This document shows positions 50,696-60,045 of a DNA stretch of 64,000 nucleotides, one piece after another; the first letter of the stretch is position 1; every line of letters starts with the position of its first letter. The DNA is from Micromonospora_G sp040676775 (lineage in GTDB: Bacteria > Actinomycetota > Actinomycetes > Mycobacteriales > Micromonosporaceae): NCBI RefSeq assembly GCF_040676775.1, contig NZ_JBFAPP010000001.1, forward strand, positions 124,001 to 188,000, written 5' to 3'. The position numbers and the translations under genes were made by a program. Under the pieces are notes generated by a model. The model was not told where the DNA came from, did not search any database, and saw only the letters and a list, made by a program, of their open reading frames with translations.

Positions 50696-52816
50696 ATGCG
50701 ACCAATATTCCGAATAGGACTGTCGTTGCTCATCGCGATGGCGGCGACGGTCGTCATTCCGTCGGCACCGGCGGCCGCCGCTCCGGGCGACAATTACGTC
50801 GTCGATGACGCGTTGAGCGGACCACGCACCCGCTGGTTCGACGAGGCACGCTTCGGCATGTTCATCCATTTCGGCACGTACGCCGTCTACCAGGGCCAAT
50901 ACGGGACCTGCCGGGAAGTCGAATGGATCAAGCGGCAATGCAACATCCCGTGGAGCGACTACGAGGCCAAGGCCGCCACCTTCAACCCTGCGGCGTTCGA
51001 CGCGAACGCGATCGTGCAGCTGGCCAAGCAGGCAGGTCAGAAGTACATCGTGATCACCGCCAAGCACCACGACGGGTTCGCCATGTGGCCCACCCGCGTC
51101 AACCGGTGGAACCTGCGCGACCACTCCGGCTTCTCCCGCGACCTTCTGCGCGAACTCAAGGACGCCGCGACCGCCAACGGCATCAAACTCGGCTTCTACT
51201 ACTCGATCTGGGACTGGCACGACACGGATTTCGTCGCGAACTTCCCGGCGTACGTCACGAAGATGAAGGCGCAACTGCAGGAACTCGTGACCAATTACGA
51301 CCCGGCGCTGCTGTGGTTCGACGGCGAGTGGACCGAGAGCAATCCCACCAACCCGTGGTCGGAACAGAACGGCGAGGATCTGGAGCGGTTCGTCCGCGGC
51401 ATCTCACCCCAGGTCATCACCAACAACCGGATCGGCAAGCGCCGGCCCGTCGACGGCGACTACGGCACCCCTGAACAGGCCCTCGCCGGTTCCCCGCCGT
51501 CGGCACAACTGCAGGAAACCTGCATGACCATCAACAACACCTGGGGGTACGCGGCCTGGGACACCAACTTCAAGTCACCGACCCAACTCGTACGCGACCT
51601 GGCTAGCGTGACGAGCAACGGCGCCAACCTCCTGCTCAACATCGGCCCGACGCCCACCGGTGCGGTCACGGCGGGGCAGTCCGGTGCCCTCAACGGCGTC
51701 GGAACCTGGATGACCACCAACGGCGCGGCCATCACCGGCGCGGGCTACACAGGCCTGGTCGGCACGCCCACCTGGGGCAAGGTCACCCGCAAGGGCAACA
51801 AGCTCTATCTCATCGTCAACAACTGGGCCACGACTCTGCACCTCAGCCAACGGTCGCCGTTCACGGTCACCGGCGCCCGGGTGCTCGGCAGCGCGGCGCC
51901 GGTGACCGTGCGCGCCGCCGGGGACGGATACGACTTCCTGCCGAGCGGCGGCGCCACCAACGCCATCGCCACCGTCATCGAGGCCGACATCAGCACCCCC
52001 GCACCCGCGGCGGTCGGCACCGGCTCCGGGCTCAAGGCGGAATTCTGGAACAACACCACATTCGCCGGTACGCCAGCGGTCACCCGTACGGATCCGACCG
52101 TCAACTACGCCTGGCGTTTCAGCGGCTCCCCAGCCGCCTCGATCGGCACCGACAACTTCGCCAGCCGCTGGACCGGCTCGATCGAGCCGCGGTACTCCGA
52201 GCGGTACACCTTCACCGCGGTGTCGGACGACACGGTCCGGCTGTGGATCGACGGGCAACTGGTCATCGACAACGCCACGCCCCACGCACCCGCCGTCGAC
52301 CAGGGCAGCGTCACGCTCACCGCCGGCCGGCACGACATCCGCCTGGAACAGACCGACCAGAGCGGCTCGGCGTACATGAAGCTCATCTGGAGCAGCCCCA
52401 ACACACCCGCCCAGATCGTGCCGCGGTCGCAGCTCTATCCGACCACCGGCGCGCTCCAGCGATTCAACGACAACGTGGCGACGTACAGCACCGGCTGGGC
52501 CGTCAGCAGCGCCCGCGGCTTCGGCGACTACAACGACGACGTGCACTACACGACCGGCAACGGCGGGTCGTTCACGTACACGTTCAACGGCACCGGCATC
52601 GACTACCTGTCGGAGCGCTACTCCGACCAGGGCCTGGTGGACATCTACCTTGACGGTGTCCTGCGGGCCACGGTGGACACCAGCAGCAGCACCCGCCTGA
52701 CCCAACAGGTCGTCTACGGCGTCCGCGGACTATCGCCGGGTTCGCACACCCTGCGCGGCGTCAAACGATCGGGCACGTACATGCTCGTGGACCGCTTCGA
52801 CGTGGTAACCCAGTAG
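50696..52816 (+). CDS. secreted GH29 alpha-L-fucosidase with PA14 and C-terminal sugar-binding module
   Basis: 706 residues. Signal peptide 1-27 (LSLLIAMAATVVIPSAPAAAA). The GH29 barrel covers about 30-370: RFGMFIHFGTYAVYQ, VITAKHHDGFAMW, LGFYYSIWDWH and the nucleophile Asp209 in LLWFDGEW. A beta-sandwich, then a PA14 domain (about 435-580; LKAEFWNNTTFAGTP, YTFTAVSDDTVRLWIDG) and a galactose-binding-like module (about 585-706; NGTGIDYLSERYSDQG) follow. It removes alpha-L-fucose from external glycans. ATG at 50696 has GGAGAGGA ahead. Monocistronic, closed by a 32-base palindrome. Confidence 0.92.
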   Translation: MRPIFRIGLSLLIAMAATVVIPSAPAAAAPGDNYVVDDALSGPRTRWFDEARFGMFIHFGTYAVYQGQYGTCREVEWIKRQCNIPWSDYEAKAATFNPAAFDANAIVQLAKQAGQKYIVITAKHHDGFAMWPTRVNRWNLRDHSGFSRDLLRELKDAATANGIKLGFYYSIWDWHDTDFVANFPAYVTKMKAQLQELVTNYDPALLWFDGEWTESNPTNPWSEQNGEDLERFVRGISPQVITNNRIGKRRPVDGDYGTPEQALAGSPPSAQLQETCMTINNTWGYAAWDTNFKSPTQLVRDLASVTSNGANLLLNIGPTPTGAVTAGQSGALNGVGTWMTTNGAAITGAGYTGLVGTPTWGKVTRKGNKLYLIVNNWATTLHLSQRSPFTVTGARVLGSAAPVTVRAAGDGYDFLPSGGATNAIATVIEADISTPAPAAVGTGSGLKAEFWNNTTFAGTPAVTRTDPTVNYAWRFSGSPAASIGTDNFASRWTGSIEPRYSERYTFTAVSDDTVRLWIDGQLVIDNATPHAPAVDQGSVTLTAGRHDIRLEQTDQSGSAYMKLIWSSPNTPAQIVPRSQLYPTTGALQRFNDNVATYSTGWAVSSARGFGDYNDDVHYTTGNGGSFTYTFNGTGIDYLSERYSDQGLVDIYLDGVLRATVDTSSSTRLTQQVVYGVRGLSPGSHTLRGVKRSGTYMLVDRFDVVTQ

Positions 52817-52821
52817 CGGAT

Positions 52822-52853
52822 GCGGCCGGCGGGGCTCGAGCCCCGCCGGCCGC
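52822..52853 (+). terminator. 32-base perfect palindrome, terminator of the fucosidase gene
   Basis: The 32 bases at 52822-52853 are identical to their reverse complement, centred on a CTCGAG. No base is mismatched. It begins 5 bases after the stop codon and would form a very stable hairpin. Confidence 0.85.
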
Positions 52854-52964
52854 CAACCGCACCGGTGGCCGGCGGCGGCACTCCGCCGGTGGCGTGATCG
52901 CGGTGCGCCCGGCGCCTATCATGGACGCTGACCATGGCCTTTGGCGATGGAGAGGGAGTACGGC

Positions 52965-53318
52965 GTGCAGGTACGGATCGTGATGGACGACCCTGCGGCT
53001 TCGGCCGAGCTCTTCGACTGGCTGCGCGCGGATGCCGGCCTGGTCAGAAGCGCCGAGGTACGGCCCGGGCCGGCCGATCCGGGGAAGCTCGGCGCACTGG
53101 AGATCATCGACGTGTTGCTCGGGCAGGCGACGGCGATCTCCGGTCTCGCGTTGGCCGTCGACGCCTGGCGTCGCTCCCGCTCTCGCCCGGAGACCATCAC
53201 GATCAGCCGGGAGGACGGTGCCACCTTGACGCTGCCGAGCGGGGATGCCGGGAACGTCGACGTGATCCGGCAGTTCCTGGCTGAGGAGGACGGCGGGTCG
53301 GGTCAGACCGGCCAGTGA
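52965..53318 (+). CDS. EACC1 (effector-associated constant component 1) protein
   Basis: 117 residues. GTG at 52965 is preferred because AGAGGGAG ends 6 bases upstream; ATG at 52947 is in frame. The pattern VQVRIVMDDPAASAELFDWLRADAGLV, then LGALEIIDVLLGQATAISGLALAVDAWRRSR (a membrane-like or amphipathic helix), then ITISREDGATLTLPS, is that of EACC1, described by comparative genomics as the constant partner of peptidases, caspases and other effectors in bacterial conflict systems. It overlaps the caspase gene as GTGA. It probably anchors or presents the effector; no biochemical role is proven. Confidence 0.75.
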   Translation: MQVRIVMDDPAASAELFDWLRADAGLVRSAEVRPGPADPGKLGALEIIDVLLGQATAISGLALAVDAWRRSRSRPETITISREDGATLTLPSGDAGNVDVIRQFLAEEDGGSGQTGQ

Positions 53319-54616
53319 CGGGGTCCGCCTACCTACCCGATCCGGCCAGGTCGCGGGCCGTGCTGATCGGTGTCTCGGCGTACACCCGGATGCCGGCCAT
53401 TCCCGCCGCCGCGGCCAACGTCGCCGCCCTGTCCGCCGTGCTCACGGACCCCAGCCGGTGGGGGTTGCCGACGGAGCATTGCCGCGTGGTCGTGGACCCG
53501 GTAACCGCTCAGGACATCCTCGACCCGATCCACGAGGCGGCCGCGGCGGCCACCGACGCGCTGGTTGTGTATTTCGCCGGTCACGGGTTGCTCGACAACG
53601 GCGAGCTTGAGCTCGCTCTGGTCGGTGGTGCCGCGGACGCGCTGCACCATGCGGTGCGGTTCGCCCAGGTACGCCGGGAGGTGGTCACGACCGCGCGTCG
53701 CTGCCGGGCGAAGGTGGTAATGCTCGACTGCTGCTTCAGCGGGCGGGCGATGTCGGGCTTCATGGCCGCGCCGGGACCGTTGGCCGACCACGCCGTCATC
53801 GACGGCACATACCTGATGACTGCCACCGCCGAGACGACACTCGCCCTGGCGCCACCGGGAAACAGGTACACCGCCTTCACTGCGGCGCTGCTGGGTGCCT
53901 TGGAAAAGGGCGTGCCCGGTGGCCCCGACCCGCTCGACATGGACACCCTCTTCCACCAGGTCGAGTCCGAGCTGCGTAGCCGTGGCCAGCCGACTCCGCA
54001 GCGTCGCAGCCGCAACGACGGCAATCGGATCGCACTGGTCCGCAACCCTGCCGCCGACACCCCGGGCGAGACTCCGGCGTGGACGTACGAGCAGCCCCGC
54101 CGGCAGCGCAGGGTCCTCTGGGTGACGGCCGCCGCCCTGGTGGTCGCCGCGACCGGGCTCGCGGGCATCCTCACGCTCGGCCGCGACCGGGGAGCGCCGC
54201 AGGTAACCGGCTCCACCCCACCCGTCGGGTCAGGTGTCCCCGCCACGACCAGCCACGCCACCGAGGCTCCTGCGACAACGACCAGTACGCTCCCGCAGAC
54301 GCAGAACGTGACCGCGAGCTGGCTCCGCGACGTCTCGACGCCCGACGGTCTTGTCCAGATCGTGCTGAGCGGGGTCAACCAGGACGGCATATCCTTCTCC
54401 GTCGTGACCCCCCAGGCCAGTTGCAGCGTCAAAGGTTCCGACATCGGGGAGTCGATCGTGGTGCCGCAGCACGACGACGTTTGGATCCGGTTCGTGCCGC
54501 TGCGGCAGATCTTCTCGACCGCTGACGCTACCGACGACGACTTCGATACCCCGGTGGTGTTCCAGGTGCGGTGGGGTCGGGGCGAGGCGCCGCGCAGCAG
54601 CCGCCCCTGCGTGTAA
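53315..54616 (+). CDS. membrane-anchored caspase-family peptidase
   Basis: 433 residues. The N-terminal caspase domain (about 10-245) has SRAVLIGVSAYTRMP, the catalytic His90 in YFAGHGLLD and the Cys dyad member in LDCCFSGRA (Cys140). A linker leads to one transmembrane helix at about 266-288 (VLWVTAAALVVAATGLAGIL), a Thr/Pro/Ser-rich spacer (about 295-328) and a C-terminal domain of about 100 residues with two conserved-looking Cys (ASCSVKG, RPCV) that should lie outside the cell. The layout is intracellular protease, membrane anchor, extracellular sensor. With EACC1 it forms a predicted conflict or programmed-death module. The C-terminal domain is not one I recognise. Confidence 0.85.
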   Translation: MTGSAYLPDPARSRAVLIGVSAYTRMPAIPAAAANVAALSAVLTDPSRWGLPTEHCRVVVDPVTAQDILDPIHEAAAAATDALVVYFAGHGLLDNGELELALVGGAADALHHAVRFAQVRREVVTTARRCRAKVVMLDCCFSGRAMSGFMAAPGPLADHAVIDGTYLMTATAETTLALAPPGNRYTAFTAALLGALEKGVPGGPDPLDMDTLFHQVESELRSRGQPTPQRRSRNDGNRIALVRNPAADTPGETPAWTYEQPRRQRRVLWVTAAALVVAATGLAGILTLGRDRGAPQVTGSTPPVGSGVPATTSHATEAPATTTSTLPQTQNVTASWLRDVSTPDGLVQIVLSGVNQDGISFSVVTPQASCSVKGSDIGESIVVPQHDDVWIRFVPLRQIFSTADATDDDFDTPVVFQVRWGRGEAPRSSRPCV

Positions 54617-54791
54617 CACTCGTCCCCGCGCCCCGATGCCCCTCGACGCGTGCGCGCGGACCGGGGGTACCAGGACAGACACGATCAACCGACCGCCGCA
54701 CCTGCTGTGGCGGGGAGCCCAAGGCGGCAACCCGGATTCGGAGCAGGGTTGCCGGCCCGGACCGTACTGGGTCCGGGCCGGTGGCGTCGGG

Positions 54792-57191
54792 TCAGGTGGT
54801 GCTGTAGATCTCCAGTTCGGAGAGCTGGGCGGCCGGCCAGCCGGTGTTGGCGGTGAAGACCACGCGGACGTACCGGGTGGTGGTGGCGGGCAGCGGGACG
54901 GTCGCGGTGTTGCCGCTGGCGGGGTTGAAGGTGACGCTGCTCGGGCCGGCGACGGCGGTGAAGGTCGAGCCGTTGGTGCTGCCCTGCACGGTGACCGTCT
55001 GGTTGCGGGTCGCCCAGGCCGATGACGGCGGCAGCTTCAGCACGACCCGGCGGACCGGGGTCGCGGCACCGAGGTCGACCTGCACCCACTGCGGGAAGGC
55101 GTTGCTGGGGCTCTCCCAGTAGGTGTTCGGGTTGCCGTCGACCACGTTGGACGAGCCGTAGACCTGGACGTGGCCGCTTTCGGCGGTGGGCCGGTTCAGC
55201 GCCAGGTTCGTGGTGGGCGGCGGAGCCGCGTCGGTGGTGACCGTCACGGTGTTCGACGGCGACGAGACGTTGTTCGCCGCGTCCAGCGCGACCACCGAGA
55301 AACTGTACGCGGTGGCCTGGCTCAACCCACCCACCGTGTACGACGTACCGCTCGGCGAGCCGACCACGGTGCTGCCCTGGCGTACCTGGTAGCCGGTCAC
55401 CCCGACGTCGTCCACGGAGGCGGTCCAGGCGAGCGAGACGCTGGTGGCGGTCTTGGCGGTGACGTTCAGCCCGCTCGGTACGCTCGGCGGGGTGCCCGGC
55501 TCGCTGATCACGCCGCCGTACACCTCCACCTGGGAGAACTGCGCCGCCGGCCAGCCGGTGTTGGCGGAGACGGTGAGCCGCAGGTAGCGCAGGTTGGCGG
55601 TGGCGAAGTTGACGGTGACCGTGTTTCCGCTGGCGGGGTTGAACAGGTAACCGCTCTGGCCGACGACGGTGGAGAAGCTGGACCCGTTGGTGCTGCCCTG
55701 CACGGTGATGGTCTGGGTACGGCTCTCCCAACCGCTCGGCAGCCGCAGCACGACCCGGTTGACGCCGGCCGCGGCACCGAGGTCGACCTGGAACCACTGC
55801 GGCAGGCTGCCGCTGCTCTCCCAGTAGCTGGACGGGTTGCCGTCCACCGCGTTGCCGGACGGGTACGGGCCGTTCTGGCTGCTGGCCGTGGTCGGCTTGC
55901 CCGCGGCGAGGTTGGTCGGACCGGGGCCGGGGCCACCGCCGGCAACCGGCTGGGTCGGTCGCATCGGGGTGAGGGCGAGCTGACCCTTGAGCATCCGGCC
56001 GCCGTCGGCGGTGATCCGCAGGTAGTAGTCGGAGGAGCAGGCCGTGCCGTCCTCGTCGAGGGCACGGATGCCGGTGCCGGCCGGCACCCAGGCGGCGCTC
56101 TCGGCGGTCTTGGCGATCTGGTTGCCCTCGTTGTACTCGTCGAACATGGAGACGTAGAGGCCCTGCGCGCCGAGCCTGATCATGTTGTAGAGGTGCCGCC
56201 AGTAGAAGTCGCCGTGGTAGCGGTGACCGGAGGAGAGGTCACCGGGCATGACGCAGGGCTGGTAGTCGATGCCGTGGGCGTTGCAGTCGGCCTGGTCGGG
56301 GACGTTGACGTTGTTGTAGAACCAGTCCAGCCCGTCGAGGGTGCCGGTGCGGCCGACCATCCACGGCGAGATCATGTTGAAGGCGTGGTAGACGTCGAGG
56401 AAGCCGGGCCGGGAGTCGTTGACCCCGGTACGCCAGTAGGTCGGCACCCCGCCGATCACGTAGCAGCCCTGTGCCTTGAACCAGTTCACGACCTCCAGGC
56501 AGGGTGCCGGCGGGAACGGCCGACCGCTGTCGTTGAAGCCGAAGCCCCAGATGCAGACCACCGGCTTGCCGTTCTGTCGCGCGTACGCCGGTGACGCGGT
56601 CAGGGCGGACATCTTCGTAGTCCAGTCGGTTTTCAACTCTGACTGGAAGTTCGTCCAGCTCGTGACGTCGTACATGATGTAGAACTTGCGGCCGAAGCGT
56701 TCCGCCGCGCCGCGGACCTTGACCGCCATGGCGTCGCGGGTGGGGCCCTCGTCGCCGAACGGGTTGAAGCGTTGCAGCGCGGCGGTGTCGCAGTTGTGTT
56801 CCTGCATCCACCGGAAGTGCGTGTCGACGGTCTGCTGGTCGTACGAGGAGAACAGCGCCGCCGGCTGGCCGTTGCCGAGGTTGGGGTACGCGGTGTTGTA
56901 GGTCCGGGTGTATTCGCGGTTGTCCGGCCAGGACACGATCGTGGTGTTGCTCGGCGACGGTGACTGGAACCGGTCGCGGCTCCAGTGCCACCAGCCGCCG
57001 ATCGGCGCGCCGTCGCCGGGGGCGGAGAACCAGCCCTGGTATCCCACGGAGATCTTGCCGACGACGTCGCCGGGCGGGCTGGCCGCGTGGGCCGGCCGGG
57101 CCGCGGCGGCGAGCAGCTCTGACGTGGACACCGCGGCCAGCGCGGAGCCGGCCACGACCGATGACATGAACCTGCGGCGGGAGACTGCCAT
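54792..57191 (-). CDS. secreted GH99-like glycoside hydrolase with two CBM32 and one FN3 domain
   Basis: 799 residues. A twin-arginine signal (SRRRFMSSVVAGSALAAVS, AHA cleavage near 36) is followed by a catalytic domain at about 40-410. VGYQGWFSAPGDG at its start and MFDEYNEGNQI near 350 correspond to the GH71/GH99 group: Glu352 and Glu355 have the +3 spacing of the two catalytic acids in the NEWHEG motif of endo-alpha-mannosidases. Then come F5/8 type C (CBM32, about 430-560), fibronectin type III (about 565-650) and a second CBM32 (about 660-799). A mannan or N-glycan substrate is plausible but unproven. ATG at 57191 has AAAGGGAG ahead. Confidence 0.75.
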   Translation of the reverse strand: MAVSRRRFMSSVVAGSALAAVSTSELLAAAARPAHAASPPGDVVGKISVGYQGWFSAPGDGAPIGGWWHWSRDRFQSPSPSNTTIVSWPDNREYTRTYNTAYPNLGNGQPAALFSSYDQQTVDTHFRWMQEHNCDTAALQRFNPFGDEGPTRDAMAVKVRGAAERFGRKFYIMYDVTSWTNFQSELKTDWTTKMSALTASPAYARQNGKPVVCIWGFGFNDSGRPFPPAPCLEVVNWFKAQGCYVIGGVPTYWRTGVNDSRPGFLDVYHAFNMISPWMVGRTGTLDGLDWFYNNVNVPDQADCNAHGIDYQPCVMPGDLSSGHRYHGDFYWRHLYNMIRLGAQGLYVSMFDEYNEGNQIAKTAESAAWVPAGTGIRALDEDGTACSSDYYLRITADGGRMLKGQLALTPMRPTQPVAGGGPGPGPTNLAAGKPTTASSQNGPYPSGNAVDGNPSSYWESSGSLPQWFQVDLGAAAGVNRVVLRLPSGWESRTQTITVQGSTNGSSFSTVVGQSGYLFNPASGNTVTVNFATANLRYLRLTVSANTGWPAAQFSQVEVYGGVISEPGTPPSVPSGLNVTAKTATSVSLAWTASVDDVGVTGYQVRQGSTVVGSPSGTSYTVGGLSQATAYSFSVVALDAANNVSSPSNTVTVTTDAAPPPTTNLALNRPTAESGHVQVYGSSNVVDGNPNTYWESPSNAFPQWVQVDLGAATPVRRVVLKLPPSSAWATRNQTVTVQGSTNGSTFTAVAGPSSVTFNPASGNTATVPLPATTTRYVRVVFTANTGWPAAQLSELEIYSTT

Positions 57192-57667
57192 GGGTGCACT
57201 CCCTTTCGTGAAGGAGCGGGATCGGTACCGCGTCGTACCGGGGCGAGGGGTGACACGGGCGCGCGCCGAGGGTGCCGGCCGCGGGGCGTCCGCCCAGCCG
57301 GCCGATCACGGTCATCCTGCCAGCTTTGTTCACATGACCGCAATACAAGGATCGATGTGTGAAACATTTGGACGGCGTGGAGCAAAATCACGACCATCAC
57401 CGTCCACGATGAAGGCCGACCCGAGGGCGACGAGGCCAGGGGTGCAACATCGATGAATATTTACCCACGTCTTGTTTCTTCGGCATGATGCTCGTAACCT
57501 GCGATAAACATCGGATGCCTACCCGCCTTGGCCAGGGCTAATACACCGGATCGCCGTGATGCCGGGCGCCCCGGCCGGTGGGATAGCTCGGATGACTGGC
57601 GCGCGAGGAAGGTGACCCACCGCAGCACTGGCGCACCCGACACACCCGTCTTCCTGGGGAGCAGACC
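57192..57667. promoter_or_regulatory. divergent control region between the GH99-like enzyme and the second sugar importer
   Basis: This 476-base region has no gene. A plus-strand promoter is suggested by TTGTTT at 57472-57477 and TAACCT at 57495-57500 with 17 bases between. The core CATCGATG occurs at 57448-57455 within CAACATCGATGAA, and variants lie at 57506-57517 (AAACATCGGATG) and, on the other strand, near 57350 (CACATCGATCC). They surround both promoters and could be sites of one regulator not present in the window. The motif is noted from repetition only. Confidence 0.45.
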
Positions 57668-59050
57668 GTGACCATGAGCAGATCATCGGCGGCCCGCCGC
57701 CGGATGTTCGCCGGTGTCGCCGCCGCGACGCTGGCACTCGGCATGACCGCCTGCGGCAACGACGACAACGCCGACTCGACCGACCAGTCGGTGACCATGT
57801 GGACCTTCAAGAACACCCACGTCGCGGCCCTCGAACAGGTGGCCACCGAGTTCAAGACCAAGACCGGGATCACCGTCAAGATCGAGGCGTACACGCCGGA
57901 CGACGTGTTCACCAGCAAGATCCAGAGTGCCGCGCAGACCGGTGACCTGCCGGACGTCTTCGAACTGCACGCCGGTGGCGAGGACCTGCGCATCGGTGGC
58001 GCCGGACTGCTCGGCGACCTCGCCCCCGACTTCCCCGAGTCGGCGCTGCAACGGTTCCTGCCCAACACCCGCGCGGCCGGGCTGGTCACCGAGAAGCGCC
58101 GGGCCGAACAGGAAGAGGTCAAGGACGCCAAGGTCGGCAGCCTGTTCAGCGTGCCGTTCACCGCCGGCACCTTCGGCATCGTCTACGGCAACCGGGAGAA
58201 GATGAAGGCGGCCGGACTCGACCCGGACAAGCCCCCGCGCACCTGGGAGGAGTTCATCGGCTACCTCGCGGCGACCGGCGCCGCCGACCCGAAACAGGGC
58301 GGACTGTCGCTCGGCCTGAAGGTGAGCCAGACCGGCTTCAACTGGATCTACGAGCAGCTCGCCTTCGCGTACCTCGGCCAGGCCGGGTTCGAGGCGCTGT
58401 TCGACAAGGACCCCGCGCAGGGCTTCGCCAGCCCGGACGGGCTCCGTACGCTCCAGCTCTACCAGCAGCTCAAGCCACACTGGATCGCCGGGGTGAGCGC
58501 GCTCGGCATCGACGAGGCCGACGTCGCGTTCGCCCAGGGCAAGTCCGCGTTCAACGTCGGCGGCACCTTCACCCTCGCCTTCCTGGCGCAGAACGGCATG
58601 CCGGCGGAGAACCTGGTCACGTTCCCGATCCCACCGGCGACCGGCGGTAAGGTCACCGACCTGCGGCTCGCCCCGCTGGCGTTGACCGGCCTGTCGGTCA
58701 GCTCCCAGACGAAGAACCGGGCGGCGGCGGTCAAGTGGATCGACCACCTCACCTCCCCGGAGGGATCGGGCGCGTTCGCCAAGGCGTCGCTGGACCTGCC
58801 GGCGACCGATCTCGGCGCCGAGGCCGCCACCCTGCTCGGGCCGAAGCTCGCCGCGTTGCAGCAGTACTTCACCGGGCCGCCGGAGAGCACCTACGACGCG
58901 GCCGACAAGGGGTTCCGGCCGCCGGACTACGACGAGGTCCAGGTCGGCGATCCGCTGGTGAAGTTCTCCCCGCTGGGCGAGACCGACCCGGCGGCGACCG
59001 CCGCGCAGCTCGACAAGGTGATCACGGCCATGTGGCAGAAGTCCGGCTAG
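57668..59050 (+). CDS. sugar ABC transporter substrate-binding lipoprotein (second system)
   Basis: 460 residues. GTG at 57668 has GGGGAG 6 bases ahead; ATG at 57674 also fits. SSAARRRMFAGVAAATLALGMTAC is a signal with lipobox GMTAC near 29. The mature part is a CUT1-type solute-binding protein (VTMWTFKNTHVAALEQVA, FSVPFTAGTFGIVYGN, SAFNVGGTFTLAF). The ligand is unknown; its divergent position to the GH99-like enzyme suggests the released oligosaccharide. Confidence 0.9.
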   Translation: MTMSRSSAARRRMFAGVAAATLALGMTACGNDDNADSTDQSVTMWTFKNTHVAALEQVATEFKTKTGITVKIEAYTPDDVFTSKIQSAAQTGDLPDVFELHAGGEDLRIGGAGLLGDLAPDFPESALQRFLPNTRAAGLVTEKRRAEQEEVKDAKVGSLFSVPFTAGTFGIVYGNREKMKAAGLDPDKPPRTWEEFIGYLAATGAADPKQGGLSLGLKVSQTGFNWIYEQLAFAYLGQAGFEALFDKDPAQGFASPDGLRTLQLYQQLKPHWIAGVSALGIDEADVAFAQGKSAFNVGGTFTLAFLAQNGMPAENLVTFPIPPATGGKVTDLRLAPLALTGLSVSSQTKNRAAAVKWIDHLTSPEGSGAFAKASLDLPATDLGAEAATLLGPKLAALQQYFTGPPESTYDAADKGFRPPDYDEVQVGDPLVKFSPLGETDPAATAAQLDKVITAMWQKSG

Positions 59051-59058
59051 GACGCACC

Positions 59059-60045
59059 GTGGCGATCCTGAACACGATCGACCCGTTGGGACGGCCCGGA
59101 GCCGGGCCGTCCCGACGGCAACGCCGCCGCACCCGCCGGGCCGGCCGCCGGTCCCGGCGACAGTGGCTGATGGGGTACGCCTTCGTCGCGCCCGCCGTCC
59201 TGCTCTTCCTGGTGATGGGGCTCTACACCGTCGGCTACAGCGTCACGCTCAGCTTCGCCAAGTGGAACGGCTTCACCCCGAACTGGGAATGGGTCGGGCT
59301 GGACAACTACCGCGACCTGCTCTACCGCGACCCGACCCTGGCGCCCGAGTTGCGGGCCGCCGCGTGGCACACCGCGATCGCGATGCTCGCCGTACCGCTG
59401 GGCACGGTGGCGGTGGCGTTGCCACTGGCCGTACTGCTCAACACCATCCGGCGGCTGCGCGGCCTGCTCCGGTCGGTCTACTTCCTGCCGTACGTGACCA
59501 CCGGGATCGCGGTCTACTACGCCTGGCGGTACGTGCTCGAACCGGACGGGGCGATCAACCTGCTGCTCCGCTCGGTCGGGCTGGGCAGCGTGGCCCGTCC
59601 CGAGGGTTGGCTCGCGGATCCGGACACCGCACTCGGCACCCTCATCGTGATCATCATCTGGGGCGGCGTGCCGGTGGCGATGCTGCTCTACCTCGCCGGA
59701 CTACAGGCCATCGACCCGCACCTGACGGAGGCCGCGCAGCTCGACGGCGCCGGTGGCGTACGGGTGGTCCGGCACATCACCTGGCCACTGCTGGTGCCGA
59801 TCACCGCGGCGATCACCCTGCTCGGGATCCGGGACACCATGCAGGGCTTCCAGATCTTCCTGCTGATGACCAACGGCGGGCCGGGCGGGCACACCGACGT
59901 ACTCGGCCTACAGGCGTACCAGCTCGCCTTCTTCCAGAACCTCTCCCCCACCCTCGGCGTGGCCAGCGCGCTCGGTTGGCTCATCTTCCTGGCCGCCCTG
60001 CTGCTCACCGTGGTCAACGCCCGACTGCTGCGGAGCAGCCAGTGA
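59059..60045 (+). CDS. sugar ABC transporter permease 1 (second system)
   Basis: 328 residues with six transmembrane helices after a strongly basic N-terminus of 36 residues (RRQRRRTRRAGRRSRRQW). The EAA loop EAAQLDGAGGVRVVRHITWPLL is near 228. GTG at 59059, 8 bases after the binding-protein stop. Ends in a GTGA overlap with the second permease. Confidence 0.9.
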   Translation: MAILNTIDPLGRPGAGPSRRQRRRTRRAGRRSRRQWLMGYAFVAPAVLLFLVMGLYTVGYSVTLSFAKWNGFTPNWEWVGLDNYRDLLYRDPTLAPELRAAAWHTAIAMLAVPLGTVAVALPLAVLLNTIRRLRGLLRSVYFLPYVTTGIAVYYAWRYVLEPDGAINLLLRSVGLGSVARPEGWLADPDTALGTLIVIIIWGGVPVAMLLYLAGLQAIDPHLTEAAQLDGAGGVRVVRHITWPLLVPITAAITLLGIRDTMQGFQIFLLMTNGGPGGHTDVLGLQAYQLAFFQNLSPTLGVASALGWLIFLAALLLTVVNARLLRSSQ

